In this document: in pieces, positions 1 to 8,287 of the stretch
Layout: the number at the start of each line of letters is the position of its first letter
How positions within the stretch are numbered: the first letter of the stretch is position 1
DNA from: Foetidibacter luteolus
Lineage (GTDB): Bacteria > Bacteroidota > Bacteroidia > Chitinophagales > Chitinophagaceae
DNA length: 64,000 nucleotides
Direction of reading: 5' to 3'
NCBI RefSeq assembly: GCF_009650435.1
Contig: NZ_VVIP01000049.1
Coordinates: 1 to 64,000, forward strand
Notes under the pieces: generated by a model
The model's input: the letters and a program-made list of their open reading frames with translations, nothing else
What the model was told of the DNA's origin: nothing
Databases searched by the model: none
Program-made: the position numbers and the translations under genes

Positions 1-111
1 GGGGGTGCCCCCAAGCTATCGCAAGGGGTCGGGCTTTCCGCTCATACTCCGGCACAAAAGCCATCGCACAATACCTTCACCGGGGTATCCGCTTCAATCC
101 CTCACCCGACA
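1..111 (+). repeat. Dispersed intergenic repeat family B, copy B1
   Basis: First of about ten copies of a roughly 100-bp element. Diagnostic words are GCCCCCAAGCTATCGCAAGG at one end and GTATCCGCTTCAATCCCTC at the other. Between them lies the word CTTTCCGCTCATACTCCGGC, and the AGCGGA-type word occurs twice in each copy. Other copies lie at 3536, 4213, 8071, 15532, 29253, 33231, 42657, 55797 and 58863, always between genes. The function is unknown. Confidence 0.8.
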
Positions 112-163
112 GCCGGTTGCAGGTTACATGTAGCTGGTTTCCGGTCTGCTTAGGTGTAAATGG
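110..163. repeat. Short intergenic module C
   Basis: A GGTT/AACC-rich word cluster (CAGCCGGTTGCAGGTTACAT, then GGTCTGCTTAGGTGTAAA). It recurs in either orientation next to family B or module D, at about 4040, 4170, 15488, 29211 and 36722. It contains several nested inverted GGTTAC/GTAACC words and so could fold. Confidence 0.6.
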
Positions 164-263
164 TAACTGTAATTTTAATCCCGAGATTTTTGAATTGCCC
201 CTTTTTCCGTGCCTCAGTAGCGTTTATTTCTGGCGCCGGAGGCGCCCGGTTAAACCTACCCTG

Positions 264-351
264 CGGGAAAAGCTCAACAGCGAATCCAGCCGCTGAAGAG
301 TGCGACGCAAGCAAAGCTTAATGCTTATCCTTCCGCCGGGCCCATAAAAAA
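264..351 (-). repeat. Dispersed intergenic repeat family A, copy A1
   Basis: Reverse-strand, degenerate copy of family A. Read on the minus strand the element begins ATGGGCCCGGC, passes a variable word near GAGGCTTCCGTTGCGTCGCA, then CTCTTGTACGT and GGTTCGCTACGCGGC, and ends TTTTCCC. The first 400 bases hold only B1, module C and this copy, plus a small GGCGCC-GGA-GGCGCC inverted repeat near 233-247. No gene is seen there. Confidence 0.65.
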
Positions 352-400
352 TATTTTGCTGCCGTGCAACGGCCAGGCAATCCAAAGTTGAAGGATCGGG

Positions 401-3400
401 TTATTTTTTCTTCAACGATGACAGGTAAGCCAGCAGGTTGGCCATATCCTGGTCTGTAAGGCCGGCATGCAGGCCTTCAGGCATCATGGATTCCTTTAGC
501 TCTTTAATGGATTGCACATCGGCAGCCTTAATTTGCTGCTTGCCCCCGCCGGGATATTTAATATCAATATCCGTTTCGGTTTTGCTGGCAATAATGCCGT
601 TTAGTACGGTGCCATCCTTCAGCTTTATCGCCTGGCCTTCAAAGCCAAAACTTATACCGGCTGATGGGTGCACAATAGCATCCAGCAAACCTTCGGGCGG
701 GTATTTGGAACCTATTTCGGTAAGCTTAGGCCCAAAATCGTAGCCTTCGCTGCCCGCCTGGTGGCAAACAGCACAAACCCTTGCATATACAGCCTTGCCC
801 TGTGCCGCATCGGCTTTAAGCGCATTCAGCGCCGCCATGGTGGGTATTGGCCTGCCGGCTTCTTTAGGCTTATTGGGCAGATAGCTTTCCGCCTCGCTGC
901 GTATGGCCCCACGCCATGCGCCGCTTACGCTGGCAACAATATCGGGTATAAGTTCAGCGGGTACTTTTTTACTCTTCAGCAAGGCTATTACCGTCTCCTC
1001 GCCACTCCAGCTATGGCCAATTAAGCCTGCGGCCTGCCTGCGTATTTCCAGCGGGTATTTGGCAGTTAAGGCTGTGGTTTGCAGTATAGACAAGGATTCT
1101 TTGCTGCCCACTTCGCTTAAAGCGTGCAACATTTTCACGGTGGCGGCGCTGTCTTTACCGTTAATCACTTTCCAAACCTGCTTTGCACCGCCCTGCGCCA
1201 GCAACAGGCCTGCCGCTTTGCGGCCGGTAGCACTGTCGTATTTGCTTAGCGCCAGTTGCAGCAGGTTATCGTTTTCCCTTGTTACCTTGTATTGGCGCAC
1301 CAGTTCTATATACTCATCCGTACCCTGCAGGGATTGTAATACCGCAGCCAGCGCTTTTTGCGCTGCTTTTGATTTAGCAACGGTACCGCCATCCAGGTGG
1401 TGCAGCACCAGCTTATCAAGGTCTACGTTGCCGGCCGTATCCTGCTCAATCATTTGTACCAGCAGTTTAGCTTTGGCCGGGCCGCTATGAAAATCGAATG
1501 CCCTAAAGTATTTCAAACGTTGCTGCAGGGGCACAGTTTGCTGTGCTGCCAGTTGTGCCAGGTAAGGCACGGTGGCTTCGTTGCGGGCACGCCATACAAT
1601 ATTTCTTGAGGCATCGGATTGTGTAGGATCGGCCACGCGGGCCTTATAGGCTGTAAAAAAAGCATCCCACTGCCTGTCGGCAGCAATGCCCAGCGCTTCC
1701 AGGTACCAGCGGTCTTTGCCATCGTAAGCCTGTGCGAGTGTTGCCCAAAGGCCCGGGGCCTCGGGAGATTTGTTGTGGTACAGAGCCAATGCACATTCTC
1801 GTTTTACCTGTATATCCGCGTCATTAACCAGTTGGCCGACTATGGTAATGATGTCTGCGGGAGATTTCAGTTCCCTCGCAGCCCGTATGGCCATCATGCG
1901 TATGCTGGCACTCGTATCTTTTGCCGCTTCCTGCAGGTATTGCAATGCGTTGGCGTTGGGCATTTTTGCCAGCGCCCAAAAGGCCCTTGCCCGCATACGG
2001 CCATTGGCAGATGTATTGCGCCATAATTTTTCCAGCTCTGGTACCGCTGCCGTTCCCATGGACTGCAACGTGGTAAACGCATGATAACGTACAGATAAAT
2101 TGGGGCTTTGCAATGCGGTTACAGCCCCTGCCGCGGACAAATAATCCTGCTTTGGTATAGTGTAAGCGGCATCATGCGGCGCTACACGGTAAATTCTGCC
2201 GCGGGCCTGGTCGCCAGCCTGGTGGCCACCAACGCCTACATCGTACCAATCGGCAATAATTAAAGAACCATCCGGCGCCACGCAAACATCCGCGGGCCTG
2301 AACCATTGGTCTTTCTTACCCTCCAGTATGTTAACAATAGACGCGGTGTACCCGGCCCCGTTTTTTTGTACCGGATAAGACCGTACCACGTTGGGGCCGG
2401 CATCACAATGTATCATTTGCCCCCTGAATTTTTCGGGCAGCAATGTGCCTTCGTAAATAACCATGCCGGTAGGCGAGCCTGCCCCTGTCTGTAACAGGTT
2501 GGGTACCACGCCGGGGTCGTTCAAATGCCAGTGGCGGTAAGGAATGGAATCTTCCATGTTAGTACGGCTTGCCTGCCAGCCGGCGCCGGTAACTTCATCT
2601 GTAAACCCATAGTTGCCGTAATCCATCACATAGTTAATGCGTACGCCGCGGTTGCCGTCATCGTCATTATCGCTTTGCCATAAAAGGCCGTAACTATCTA
2701 CCGCAGCCTCGTAAGGATTGCGGAAATTATAGGCCAGGCACTCTACGTTAGAACCATCGGGGTCGCAACGGAAGAGCATGCCCTGTTTGTATTTTTTGGG
2801 CGAAATTTCTTCACCATCCTGGTCAAGAACGGTTTTGCCGTTTTTATCTTTTAGCGTTTCCCCGGCATTGCCAAAATTAAAATACAGTTTGCCATCGGGC
2901 CCAAAGCTAAAACTGTGAATGCCATGGTCATGCTGTTCGCCGCCAATGCCCTGGAAGAGTATTTCCTTTCTGTCGGCCTTGTCATCGTTATTATCGTCGT
3001 AAAAAGCCCATACATACGGGCTTTGAGATACCAGCACACGGTTGCCCAATACGCTTACGCCCAACGGCGCATTTATTTCAGGGCCCTGGTAAAAAAGCTT
3101 GGCGGTATCGGCTTTTCCATCGCCGTTGGTATCTTCCAGTATCATAATGCGGTCGCCTTTTTCATTGGTGGGGTTACCGTTTATGTCTGGCCTGTAGTTG
3201 TAGGCTTCCGTAACCCATACGCGGCCCCTTTCATCCACATCAATGTTGGTGGGATTTTTTAGCATGGGCTCTGTTGCAAAGGGTTTTACTTCCAGCCCTT
3301 CATCAATTTCCAGCCCTTTCAATGCATTTTCGGGAAGGTGCTTTTGCTCTTCGGTAAGTGTATCTGTGGCGGGCGATAATTTTTCCCCACCACCGCCGCA

Positions 3401-3484
3401 GGAAATAAAAAAAACAGAAACTACAAAAAGGCAAACCGTTATGGTACGGTTATGGCAGCAGGATTGGCTGGTGTTTAATCTCAT
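401..3484 (-). CDS. PVC-type membrane-anchored dehydrogenase: beta-propeller, HEAT repeats, cytochrome c
   Basis: A 1027-residue lipoprotein. The signal sequence ends in FISC, with Cys29 as the lipidation site, followed by a glycine run. Residues about 60-430 look like a six-bladed propeller of the sorbosone/glucose dehydrogenase type (VDERGRVWVTE, calcium-like DTNGDGKAD and DDNNDDKAD motifs). About 450-870 is a HEAT-like helical region. The C-terminus is a cytochrome c domain with CAVCH at residue 904 and a likely axial Met near 1000 (SMMPEG). This architecture is known from Planctomycetes and Bacteroidota as a putative periplasmic or surface oxidoreductase. The substrate is unknown; sugars or polyols are the usual guess. 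It stands alone, with repeats on both sides. Confidence 0.85.
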   Translation of the reverse strand: MRLNTSQSCCHNRTITVCLFVVSVFFISCGGGGEKLSPATDTLTEEQKHLPENALKGLEIDEGLEVKPFATEPMLKNPTNIDVDERGRVWVTEAYNYRPDINGNPTNEKGDRIMILEDTNGDGKADTAKLFYQGPEINAPLGVSVLGNRVLVSQSPYVWAFYDDNNDDKADRKEILFQGIGGEQHDHGIHSFSFGPDGKLYFNFGNAGETLKDKNGKTVLDQDGEEISPKKYKQGMLFRCDPDGSNVECLAYNFRNPYEAAVDSYGLLWQSDNDDDGNRGVRINYVMDYGNYGFTDEVTGAGWQASRTNMEDSIPYRHWHLNDPGVVPNLLQTGAGSPTGMVIYEGTLLPEKFRGQMIHCDAGPNVVRSYPVQKNGAGYTASIVNILEGKKDQWFRPADVCVAPDGSLIIADWYDVGVGGHQAGDQARGRIYRVAPHDAAYTIPKQDYLSAAGAVTALQSPNLSVRYHAFTTLQSMGTAAVPELEKLWRNTSANGRMRARAFWALAKMPNANALQYLQEAAKDTSASIRMMAIRAARELKSPADIITIVGQLVNDADIQVKRECALALYHNKSPEAPGLWATLAQAYDGKDRWYLEALGIAADRQWDAFFTAYKARVADPTQSDASRNIVWRARNEATVPYLAQLAAQQTVPLQQRLKYFRAFDFHSGPAKAKLLVQMIEQDTAGNVDLDKLVLHHLDGGTVAKSKAAQKALAAVLQSLQGTDEYIELVRQYKVTRENDNLLQLALSKYDSATGRKAAGLLLAQGGAKQVWKVINGKDSAATVKMLHALSEVGSKESLSILQTTALTAKYPLEIRRQAAGLIGHSWSGEETVIALLKSKKVPAELIPDIVASVSGAWRGAIRSEAESYLPNKPKEAGRPIPTMAALNALKADAAQGKAVYARVCAVCHQAGSEGYDFGPKLTEIGSKYPPEGLLDAIVHPSAGISFGFEGQAIKLKDGTVLNGIIASKTETDIDIKYPGGGKQQIKAADVQSIKELKESMMPEGLHAGLTDQDMANLLAYLSSLKKK

Positions 3485-3535
3485 TGTTACAGTGATATTT
3501 TGTTAGAATAAAAACGCCGTTACAGCAAAGGTTAA

Positions 3536-3634
3536 GGGCGCCTGCCGAAGGCACCGGGCTATCCGCTCATACTCCGCCACAAGGCCATGACACAATGGCT
3601 TCAGCGGGGTATCCGCTTCTATCCCTGGCGCGGC
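3536..3634 (+). repeat. Family B repeat, copy B2
   Basis: A variant copy starting GCGCCTGCCGAAGGCACCGG and ending CTTCTATCCCTGGCGCGG. It belongs to the same subtype as B10 (58863), in which the GCCCCCAAGC end is replaced by a GCGCC-type end at both termini. Confidence 0.75.
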
Positions 3635-3729
3635 ATTCTGCGTTTCCCTTAGCATTAGCGCTGACGGCATTTTGCAATGCATTAGATGAAACAAAATACG
3701 TTAATTAGCATTACTAAAAAATTTTTGAC

Positions 3730-3945
3730 ATGAGCCAGGCATTTGTAAGAGAATCTGAAGAACAGTGGCTGCACGAAGTAGCGCCAACTTTAAACGCCCT
3801 GGTAGCCTATCTTACCCGGGAGAATAACGGCATAAGGGTTTACGAACAAAAAAAGATGACCGGTAAAGATGGCGCAGAAATACATGTAATGAGCAATGGC
3901 CTTTCTTACACAAAAGACAAGGACGGCCGGTGGATGGTGGCGTAA
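3730..3945 (+). CDS. Small conserved-looking hypothetical protein
   Basis: 71 residues, no signal peptide or membrane segment. It has a charged helical N-terminus (SEEQWLHEVAPTLNALVAYL) and a C-terminal stretch that looks like beta strands with alternating charges (MSNGLSYTKDKDGRWMVA). The ATG follows an AT-rich leader typical of Bacteroidota starts. I do not recognise the family. Coding is supported by codon use like the neighbours and by the uninterrupted frame between repeats. It is probably monocistronic. Confidence 0.6.
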   Translation: MSQAFVRESEEQWLHEVAPTLNALVAYLTRENNGIRVYEQKKMTGKDGAEIHVMSNGLSYTKDKDGRWMVA

Positions 3946-3958
3946 GTTTTTGTTCATT

Positions 3959-4210
3959 GTTCGTTTGTTCAAAGTTTAATGTCAGCAGCGGATAGTATTT
4001 CTGCACTTCCGCAGCTAAACAAATTATCAGCATTTTACCCTTCAACAGACCGGTAACCAGCTACCTGTAACTGGCAACTGTTAGAGGTTCGTTTGTTCAA
4101 AGTTTAATGTCAGCAGCGGATAGTATTTCTGCACTTCCGCAACTAAACAAATTATCGGCATTTTACACTTCAACAGACCGGTAACCTGCAACTGGTAACC
4201 GGCAACCGGC
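3959..4210. repeat. Tandem duplication of a 128-bp intergenic unit (modules D and C)
   Basis: Two copies start GTTCGTTTGTTCAAAG at 3959 and 4087, a period of 128 bp. Both continue through GCAGCGGATAGTATTTCTGC and CTTCAACAGACCGGTAACC with only scattered differences. The 3946-4358 gap contains this duplication and B3 and no gene. Confidence 0.85.
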
Positions 4211-4212
4211 TT

Positions 4213-4314
4213 TCGGGTGAGGGATTGAAGCGGAAAGCCCACAGCCACGAGGAACGAGTGGCGAGGACTTGTAGCGGAAAGCCCGACCCCTTGCGATAGC
4301 TTGGGGGCACCCCC
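4213..4314 (-). repeat. Family B repeat, copy B3
   Basis: Minus-orientation copy from GGTGAGGGATTGAAGCGGAA to CTTGGGGGCACCCCC. It belongs to the CACAGCCACGAG subtype shared with B7 (33231). Confidence 0.8.
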
Positions 4315-4358
4315 TACCCTGTTGCTAACTATATTGCAGAAACAGTAAACGATAATAT

Positions 4359-4718
4359 ATGACAACAAATGAAATTGCGGCTAAGCTGGCTGAGTACTGC
4401 CGTACCGGCCAATATGAAAAAGCACAAAAAGAACTTTACGCCAACGATGTGGTAAGCATAGAACCTTTTGCCACGCCGGCCTTTGAAAAAGAAACAAGCG
4501 GGCTTGAAGCAATAATTGCCAAAGGCCACAAGTTTGAAAGCATGGTAGAAGAAAGTTACAGCAACGAGGTTTCCGAACCACTGGTTAGCGAAAACAGCAT
4601 TGCGTTTAAACTTACGATGGATATAAAAATGAAGGGCCGGGATAGAGAGACCTGGCAGGAAATATGTGTGTACCAGGTAAAGGATGGCAAAGTGGTGTCT
4701 GAACAATTTTTTATGTAA
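4359..4718 (+). CDS. SnoaL/NTF2-like domain protein
   Basis: 119 residues and cytoplasmic. The pattern is that of small NTF2-like (SnoaL) proteins: an N-terminal helix (EIAAKLAEYCRTGQYEKA), an acidic active-site-like strand (ELYANDVVSIEP), then curved strands ending in WQEICVYQVKDGKVVSEQF. Such proteins are ligand-binding or isomerase-like folds, and no substrate can be read from the sequence. The gene ends in a clear terminator and converges on the small minus-strand gene at 4768. Confidence 0.75.
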   Translation: MTTNEIAAKLAEYCRTGQYEKAQKELYANDVVSIEPFATPAFEKETSGLEAIIAKGHKFESMVEESYSNEVSEPLVSENSIAFKLTMDIKMKGRDRETWQEICVYQVKDGKVVSEQFFM

Positions 4719-4740
4719 CGCATTAAGGAAGTTGAAACAG

Positions 4741-4770
4741 AAGGGCCGCAGGTTTGCAGGCCCTTTTTTA
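4741..4770 (+). terminator. Rho-independent terminator after the SnoaL-like gene
   Basis: AAGGGCC and GGCCCTT arms (4741-4747, 4759-4765) around an 11-nt loop, followed by a T run. The T run includes the stop codon (tta, 4768-4770) of the converging gene. Confidence 0.75.
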
Positions 4771-5016
4771 GTCGGCAAACTGTTCTATCAGTTCACCCAT
4801 TTCATCTACGTTGGCAGAGTAACCAGCAGAAAAATCGAACCAGCGTCCTTGCTGGTCAACCGCTATTTCTGCCACCGCCATAGCATTAATAAAAACCTGG
4901 TAAAAATAGCTGGCGCCGGGCCAGGGTACCAGGTACACCTGCCATCTTTCCAGCAGCCCCTGCCCGCTTACGAAGACCTTGTCCATAATGCAGGTATCGG
5001 ATTTTGGTGTAATCAT
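4768..5016 (-). CDS. Small hypothetical protein
   Basis: 82 residues from the ATG at 5016. An upstream in-frame start at 5109 would add 31 residues that run through the AT-rich promoter region and its palindrome, so the shorter form is preferred. No signal peptide. Aromatic-rich middle (GLLERWQVYLVPWPGASYFYQVF) and an acidic C-terminus (ANVDEMGELIEQFAD). Not recognised. A palindrome just upstream (5032-5048) suggests regulated expression. Confidence 0.5.
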   Translation of the reverse strand: MITPKSDTCIMDKVFVSGQGLLERWQVYLVPWPGASYFYQVFINAMAVAEIAVDQQGRWFDFSAGYSANVDEMGELIEQFAD

Positions 5017-5031
5017 AAGATTGCTTTTAAA

Positions 5032-5048
5032 TACTAAAGTATTTAGTA
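5032..5048. promoter_or_regulatory. 17-bp perfect palindrome, candidate operator
   Basis: TACTAAAGTATTTAGTA has 7-bp arms and a 3-bp centre. It lies 16 bp before the start codon of the minus-strand small gene and upstream of the plus-strand candidate -7 box at 5074, so it could control either or both genes. Confidence 0.45.
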
Positions 5049-5073
5049 AAAATAAATAAAAATCCTCTCCGTG

Positions 5074-5081
5074 TAGTTTTG
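5074..5081 (+). promoter_or_regulatory. Candidate TAnnTTTG -7 box
   Basis: TAGTTTTG fits the Bacteroidota -7 consensus. No good TTG -33 element is seen at the expected distance. It would give a leader of about 140 nt to the MlrC-type gene. Confidence 0.3.
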
Positions 5082-5225
5082 CAGGCATTAAAATTTCTGG
5101 CAAAAACAATGTTTTAATGCAGGAAAAAAATGCCCTGCCCTGATACCCAGCAGAAAAAATTTACCTCGCTTACAACAGCCATTATAACGTACTTTAGCCA
5201 GCAACTTTACTTAAAGATTTTATCT

Positions 5226-6773
5226 ATGAAACCCCTGCTTATACTGCACTTTTTATTAGCCGGTTATATTTTTTTACCAGCCCAAACTTTGCGGCTTCCA
5301 CGTATTGCCATTGCCGGATTGGGAATAGAATCCAGCACATTTTCGCCTGCATTAACAACAGAAGAAGCCTTTCATGCCAGGTATGGCAAGGATGTGTTTA
5401 AAGCCTATCCTTTTTTTGCTGAGGATGCCCCTTTACGCAAGCAGGCGGTGTGGGTGCCGGCACTGGTAGGTAAATCTTTGCCCGGTGGTGCAGTTACACG
5501 GCAGGCTTATGAATCCCTCGTTAACAAAACGCTGGATTCCCCAAAAAAGAACGGCCCTTTTGATGGGTTGTATTTTGATATTCACGGGGCTATGAGTGTG
5601 GTGGGGCTGGAAGACCCGGAAGGTGATTTTATTACCCGCATCCGCAAAGTAATTGGCACAAAAACACTTATTTCCACCTCGATGGATTTGCATGGCAATG
5701 TATCCTGGCGGCTGGCACAGCACACCGATATAATTACCTGTTACCGTATGGCGCCGCATGAAGACGCGATGGAAACCAAGCAGCGTGCCGTAACCAATTT
5801 GCTTAACCGCCTGGCCAGCGGTAAAGGCAAGCCAGCTTACAAGGCCCGTATTGTTGTGCCCATTTTACTGCCCGGAGAAAAGACCAGCACCCGCATAGAG
5901 CCCGGCAAAAGCCTGTACCAGGCCGTTGCCCCCGCATCTGTACAGCCCGGCATTGTTGACGCGGCGATATGGATTGGCTATGCCTGGGCCGATGAGCCGC
6001 GCAACCATGCGGTAGTAATGGTAACCGGCGATGACAGGGAAGCCGTAACCCGTACAGCAGAGCAATTGGCAGCCAGCTTTTGGAAAGTACGCAACGAGTT
6101 TGTTTTTGTGGCGCCTACCGGTACCCTGGCCGAAAGCCTTGACAAAGCACTGGCAAGTAGTAAGAAGCCTTTTTTTATCAGCGATTCGGGGGATAACCCT
6201 ACAGCCGGTGGCGCCGGAGATGTTACCTGGACGCTGACGGAAATTTTAAAACGCCCCGAGTTTAAGGAGCAAAACGGGCCTGTGCTTATCTATGCTTCCA
6301 TACCCGGGCCGGAGCTGGTGCAGAAAGCCATTGCCGCCGGTGTTGGCAACCCGGTAGAAGGCTATGCCGGCGCTAAGGTAGATAGCCGCTATGCCCCGCC
6401 GGTTAAGCTTTCGGGCACTGTGCATTCCATTGAATACGGAGATAAGGATGCGGAAGTGGAAGTAGTGGTAAAAGTTGGCAGTGTGTACGTTATTGTTACC
6501 CAAAAACGCAAGCCTTACCACAATGAAATTGACTTTACCAGGCTGGGCCTTCAGCCACGCAAGTCAGATATTGCAGTTGTAAAAATTGGCTACCTGCAGC
6601 CCGAATTGTACGACATGCGGGCAGACTGGATACTGGCGCTTACACCCGGCGGTGTGGACCAAAACCTGGAGAGGCTTGAATATAAACATATTCAACGCCC
6701 TATGTACCCCTTTGACAAAAACATGAAAGACCCCGATCTATCAGCCAAACTTGTTCCACTGGCGGACGAGTAA
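5226..6773 (+). CDS. Secreted MlrC-type (M81) metallopeptidase family protein
   Basis: 515 residues from ATG 5226. This start puts a hydrophobic signal peptide (MKPLLILHFLLAGYIFLPAQ) at the N-terminus; a longer frame from 5130 adds 32 unlikely residues. The M81/MlrC N-terminal half is visible from RIAIAGLGIESSTFSP through DGLYFDIHGAM and STSMDLHGNVS. The C-terminal MlrC domain includes ISDSGDNPTAGGAGDVTW and VKIGYLQPELYDMRADWI. The family takes its name from the microcystin-degradation gene mlrC, but most members act on unknown substrates. An exported form is less usual. No operon partner. Confidence 0.8.
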   Translation: MKPLLILHFLLAGYIFLPAQTLRLPRIAIAGLGIESSTFSPALTTEEAFHARYGKDVFKAYPFFAEDAPLRKQAVWVPALVGKSLPGGAVTRQAYESLVNKTLDSPKKNGPFDGLYFDIHGAMSVVGLEDPEGDFITRIRKVIGTKTLISTSMDLHGNVSWRLAQHTDIITCYRMAPHEDAMETKQRAVTNLLNRLASGKGKPAYKARIVVPILLPGEKTSTRIEPGKSLYQAVAPASVQPGIVDAAIWIGYAWADEPRNHAVVMVTGDDREAVTRTAEQLAASFWKVRNEFVFVAPTGTLAESLDKALASSKKPFFISDSGDNPTAGGAGDVTWTLTEILKRPEFKEQNGPVLIYASIPGPELVQKAIAAGVGNPVEGYAGAKVDSRYAPPVKLSGTVHSIEYGDKDAEVEVVVKVGSVYVIVTQKRKPYHNEIDFTRLGLQPRKSDIAVVKIGYLQPELYDMRADWILALTPGGVDQNLERLEYKHIQRPMYPFDKNMKDPDLSAKLVPLADE

Positions 6774-6796
6774 TAGCTGGCATTTAAAATTCAATT

Positions 6797-6912
6797 TATG
6801 GGCCCCGCTTCAGCACATGATTGAGGCTGCCGTTGCGCAATTTTGCGTGGCAAAGCAGTCCTGATGTTTCGGGAGAACTCTTGTACGGTTGGATTCGCTA
6901 CGCAGCAGAAGA
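6797..6912 (+). repeat. Family A repeat, copy A2 (interrupted)
   Basis: Starts ATGGGCCCCGC, then GAGGCTGCCGTTGCG, with about 40 extra bases before CTCTTGTACGGTTGGATTCG and CTACGCAGC. It sits between two converging genes. Confidence 0.65.
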
Positions 6913-6929
6913 ACAAACGCTGCCTTTTG

Positions 6930-7982
6930 TTAAAGGGCTTCTATTGCTTTAATAAAATCACTAACCAGGTAGCTAATCAATTTACCCATGCCGGCATCTT
7001 TTCTGCCATCGCTTAAATGTGTTGCCCCTTCGCAAATGTGCAGGTAGGCGGGTTTGCTGTCCAGGGCGCTAAAATAAACATATTGCCTTGCCTGGGATGG
7101 CGTAATACCTACGGGTGATGCAGCACTGCTTAAGGCATGTTCAACGATATCAAGGTCTAACTCTATGCCGCAATAGGTACCTTCGGTAAAACTGGTGGCA
7201 TGTGCAATAGCCTGCATAAAAGTTCTCTTCTCATGCAGAAAAATATCTTCGTAGGTAATTACATCAATAAAGGGATTATTTACGATATCAAGCCATACAT
7301 TTTGCGGCAGGTAATTTTCGTGCAGCCCTATTACACAATATTTCTCCAGGTACCCATCTTCATCAGCATAGCGAAAAGCGTTGCCGCTATGCCGGCCTTC
7401 CATTGGCCGGTAATCGCTGTGGGCGTCCAGGTTGATGGCATTAATTTCGGCAATCGGTATAGCACCAGCTTTGTACAAACCTTTGGCAGCACCTTTTATA
7501 CATCCGTAAGCATTGTTATGGCCTCCGCCGATAACGATGGGAATTTTTCCATGCTGGGTAATGAGCTTCACCATCTGTTCCACCTGTTCATCAATGGTGT
7601 GTACCGCATGGCGGTAAGCTTCTACCCTTTCTTCAGCATTAGATGCATTGCTTTCGATCAGGCCTGGCAAACCACTGAAATCCAAATGGCCGGCCAGCAA
7701 CAAATTGTCGCCCTGCAAAAAATCGCTGCTTTGTATATTTAAGAAAGCCTGTAAAAAAGGCACCCAGGCAGAGTCTGCACCCCCAATACCCATGTTTGCT
7801 TTTATTCCAATATCTTCCGGCACGCCCAACAATACAAATTTGGCTGATGATTGTGCCACTGACTGCTCAATATTTTTCTCATCGGCAAGAACCTGTACCC
7901 TCTCTCCCAGTTTGGTTTCAAAACGGCGAAGCTTTGTTATCGAAAGCACATCGTGCTTGTTGTAAACTTTAAGATGTTGCAT
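6930..7982 (-). CDS. hutG: Formimidoylglutamase / arginase-superfamily hydrolase
   Basis: 350 residues. The arginase-fold metal motifs are present: IGGGHNNAYG (His ligand), INLDAHSDYR (Asp-x-His-x-x-Asp) and ELDLDIV (Asp-x-Asp). The family hydrolyses guanidino or formimino compounds at a binuclear Mn centre. The nearby imidazolonepropionase (9506-10747, same strand) points to N-formimino-L-glutamate hydrolysis, the last step of histidine degradation. hutH and hutU are not in the window. The gene is separated from the antiporter by repeat B4, so it may have its own promoter. Confidence 0.85.
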   Translation of the reverse strand: MQHLKVYNKHDVLSITKLRRFETKLGERVQVLADEKNIEQSVAQSSAKFVLLGVPEDIGIKANMGIGGADSAWVPFLQAFLNIQSSDFLQGDNLLLAGHLDFSGLPGLIESNASNAEERVEAYRHAVHTIDEQVEQMVKLITQHGKIPIVIGGGHNNAYGCIKGAAKGLYKAGAIPIAEINAINLDAHSDYRPMEGRHSGNAFRYADEDGYLEKYCVIGLHENYLPQNVWLDIVNNPFIDVITYEDIFLHEKRTFMQAIAHATSFTEGTYCGIELDLDIVEHALSSAASPVGITPSQARQYVYFSALDSKPAYLHICEGATHLSDGRKDAGMGKLISYLVSDFIKAIEAL

Positions 7983-8070
7983 AACTAAATGTATGATTAG
8001 TTTTCAGCAATAAGAAAACAAACAAGGCTAAAAATTGCGCTTGCCGGCAAACGGATGCGCTGTGTCCCCG

Positions 8071-8262
8071 CCGTGCCAGGGATTGAAGCGGATACCCCGG
8101 TGAGGCCATTGCAGCAGGGCTTTTGTGCCGGAGTATGAGCGGAAAGCCCGGTGCCCTTGCGATAGCTTGGGCAGGCACCCTGACAAGTACGAAGAAAGAA
8201 GTACGAAGTACTTTTTTTATATAAGATGTTTGATGTTGGTATGTACGGTGTAAAAAACAAAT
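8071..8262 (-). repeat. Family B copy B4 followed by AAGTACGAAGTAC and GATGT word modules (E and F)
   Basis: B4 (8071-8180) runs from CCAGGGATTGAAGCGGATAC to GCGATAGCTTGGGCAGGCAC. It is followed by AAGTACGAAG..AAGTACGAAGTACTT and GATGTTTGATGTTGGTATGT. The same B-E-F order occurs at 15532-15712 and 29253-29430. The 7983-8287 gap holds only this. Confidence 0.8.
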
Positions 8263-8287
8263 TTACCTCTAACTTCATAGTTCGGGC

